From: Rhipicephalus microplus | Taxonomy: Eukaryota > Arthropoda > Arachnida > Ixodida > Ixodidae | DNA length: 64,000 bases | Reading direction: 5' to 3' | Assembly: GCF_043290135.1 (NCBI RefSeq) | Contig: NC_134700.1 | Span: forward strand, 237,740,088-237,804,087 | In this document: positions 62,130-64,000 of the stretch, one piece after another | Position numbering within the stretch: the stretch's first letter is position 1 | How the letters are laid out: every line of letters begins with the position of its first letter | Made by a program: the position numbers and the translations under genes | The notes under the pieces: model-generated | Database searches by the model: none | What the model was told of the DNA's origin: nothing | Seen by the model: the letters and a program-made list of their open reading frames with translations, nothing else

Positions 62130-62667
62130 TTACTCTGGCGCGCGCCTACACCCGGAAGCGTTCACAACCGGACAATGTGGTTCGTAAGGAAAAGGAAGAA
62201 GGCACCTAATTTCTGTCTGCCTATAGGCGACACGGCGCAGTGCCTTATAGGGGTGGGGATAAGGAGGGATAAAAAGAATAGAAGGAAATAGATGAAGAAA
62301 TAGAGAGGCAAGCGACGGAAAATAGAAGGAGACAGGAAAGTGGGGATCCGGTGGAAGCAGTCCAAGGACGTGGCACCACAATGCGAGAGCTGCACGACGT
62401 CAGGAGACCGCGGAGGGCGAACCAGTCGGCGGGAGCTACGCTGGCGTCGGAGATCGCGAGGGCACGACCGTCCAGCTTGAAATCCTGCGAGCGAATCCAA
62501 TGTGTGCGCGGTGAACAAGAACGATTAGGCCGGGACGTGGTGTGGGAATCGACGCTCCGGGTTGCCGCCATCAGACCAGCGTACATCATGGTCGCAGCGA
62601 CGCCACCGTCATTTAAAGCGCTGTCAGGTGTCGCTAGAAAGTGTGGTCTACAGCATCCCCCTGACAT
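62130..62667 (-). mobile_element. LINE 3' end, second copy
   Basis: The minus strand encodes RTHWIRSQDFKLDGRALAIS, DASVAPADWFALRGLLTSCS and PRPWTASTG in one frame, followed by a pyrimidine-rich 3' UTR containing tccctccttatccccacccc. It is related to the plus-strand fragment at 2936-3363. 5'-truncated; clade undetermined. Confidence 0.6.
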
Positions 62668-63825
62668 GCTGAAAGCAGCGCGTCGGTCAAACCGGCCGAT
62701 GAGTGGACGACCGGTTGCGCGATCACAGTAATAACGTTCGCTAAATAATTAGCGGGTATCTATAGCCCTGTATAGCAGCACGCGTGACACTCATGAGTGC
62801 AAATCCCTCTTCTAAAGGTGACGATTGGTGGGGCGAGGAGGTTCTCAATTAACGCGAGAAATAATTGAGGCCGCAGAAATTGGGAGACTTGGCAATAACT
62901 GCGTGAGCATTAAGTCCATTGCCTAGACGGAAAAAGAAATTCACTATTTGTCCTGCGCGCATGACCGTCGAAAGTGACGTGGGCTGATTCCCCATTTTGG
63001 GTTTTTGCAAGTATTGACTTGCAATGTTTTGTTGACGTGTTTTTTTTTCTTTATATTCTGCTTCGTTTCGGAAATAAACTTCAGTTGTAAGTTCAACGCT
63101 CATGCTTGTTTCTTCCTATCCATTGCCGGTTGTTGCGCTGTTCTCTGTATAAACAAGTAGAACGTAAGCAGTCATTGCGATAACGCAGAGTATGCGTAGA
63201 GTCAGGCAGGCATTCAGCCTTCGCGGCTGCTTGCTGAGCCATACTTTTTATTGTCAAAATTGCATGGAAAAGAAAGACGCCAGCCCCGACGACGTATTTG
63301 ATGATGGATGGACAACATTTGCCAGAAACGGGCCTGCCAAACGCTACAGGATAGATTTGACAAGCCCCTGCAGACACTCGCACGATATACGACACCAGTT
63401 AGGCGTCGAAAGTGTACTCGAATTGTATTGCTTTAAATCAGAATAATTTCAGACAGACTCACGCTAATTTTACGTCAATAGCATTTAATAGCATTTAGTG
63501 TACCTTCGGCGAACGTAAAAGGTACTTATGCAATACAGGACACGAGTTTGCTGTCGGACCGTGTCTGAACCAAGTCCCGAGTGACATCGATCACGGCGAA
63601 TACTTGGATTCCCCTACGGTCAGTACCCCGACCACATCCACAGCCTATCTACAGCGAATTCAGCTTCGCAGGGACGAAAGCATGTGCCATGAAGAGCTGT
63701 TCCCAGGCGCAGTCAAAGCAGACGAAAAAGGAGACGTTCTTGCAGCCTACGCGTACAATCACCGTGCGCTGCAGGGGCGCGCGGCGCGCATGAAAGAGAG
63801 ACAGCCGAGACGGCGAAAGACCCAC
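62668..63825. other. Intron A-B, right end
   Basis: No feature recognised. ORFs 63093-63395 (minus) and 63192-63446 (plus) overlap and lack domains. The intron's donor is CTG|gtgggt at 63826/63825. Confidence 0.45.
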
Positions 63826-64000
63826 CAGGCCATTGCAGGTAGACAGCGCCAGGCTTCCGTTCCCACCACGCAGGGAACCCGTGTAGAAGCAACCCGGATT
63901 GGATATCCGGGTCAGGTTGCGCACGCCGTAGCTCGGAGACAATCCGAAGCCGATCCGGCGTTCCAGAACAAAGCCTGGCGCCAGCAGGCGTCCGTTGGGC
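63826..64000 (-). CDS. ADAMTS: ADAMTS exon A: prodomain (cut by window edge)
   Basis: The minus strand from the edge reads PNGRLLAPGFVLERRIGFGL, then NPGCFYTGSLRGGNGSLAL and STCNGL, ending at donor CTG|gtgggt in phase 0. LLAPGFxxERR and C-x-Y-x-G...S-x-x-C-x-G-L are the reprolysin-type propeptide motifs (Pep_M12B_propep) and are especially close to ADAMTS7/12. NLT and NGS are possible N-glycosylation sites. Secreted-protein signal and start codon lie beyond position 64000. The intron to exon B is 12.0 kb. Confidence 0.93.

Overview
The window looks like nuclear DNA of a hard tick (Ixodidae). I infer this from the repeats: about eight tRNA-derived SINE copies of the kind known from ticks (Ruka-like), tick-type non-LTR retrotransposon tails, many MITEs and long microsatellites. 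Genes are few, with short exons and introns of up to 14 kb.

The host gene is on the minus strand and runs through nearly the whole window. Ten exons, from 63826-64000 (cut by the right edge) down to 9116-9261, encode an ADAMTS metalloprotease most like the ADAMTS7/ADAMTS12 branch. In order they give the prodomain, a furin site, a complete zinc-protease domain (HExxHxxGxxH completed across a splice junction), the disintegrin-like domain and the start of the central thrombospondin type 1 repeat. Splice phases agree from exon to exon. The signal peptide and start lie beyond position 64000. The rest of the TSP1 repeat, Cys-rich region, spacer and later repeats lie beyond position 1, or were not found in 1-9115.

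Inside the 13.9 kb intron 10898-24794, on the opposite strand, is a three-exon THAP gene (16362-19961) derived from a P-element-type transposase. It keeps the DNA-binding THAP domain, a coiled coil and the start of the catalytic domain. The catalytic core is missing, and the transposase C-terminus follows directly in another frame (19900-20460). This resembles an internally deleted, KP-like derivative. A 1.6 kb foldback element (14074-15673) lies just upstream.

The rest of the introns is mobile DNA. There are three exactly 221 bp MITEs with 3-bp target duplications (8471, 37009, 38788), a 272 bp TA-flanked MITE (4035-4306) and a related 2 kb element carrying nested insertions (38765-40812). 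A TTAA-flanked element contains an 11-bp minisatellite (47133-47818). A solo-LTR-like block splits a CA microsatellite (6484-7220). Several truncated LINEs are present, one with an intact 432-residue reverse transcriptase ORF (52513-53811). There is also a gypsy-like remnant (53.9-54.35 kb). Hammerhead-ribozyme-like cores occur at 1-172 and 3782-3809. No rRNA gene, CRISPR array or convincing functional tRNA gene was seen.
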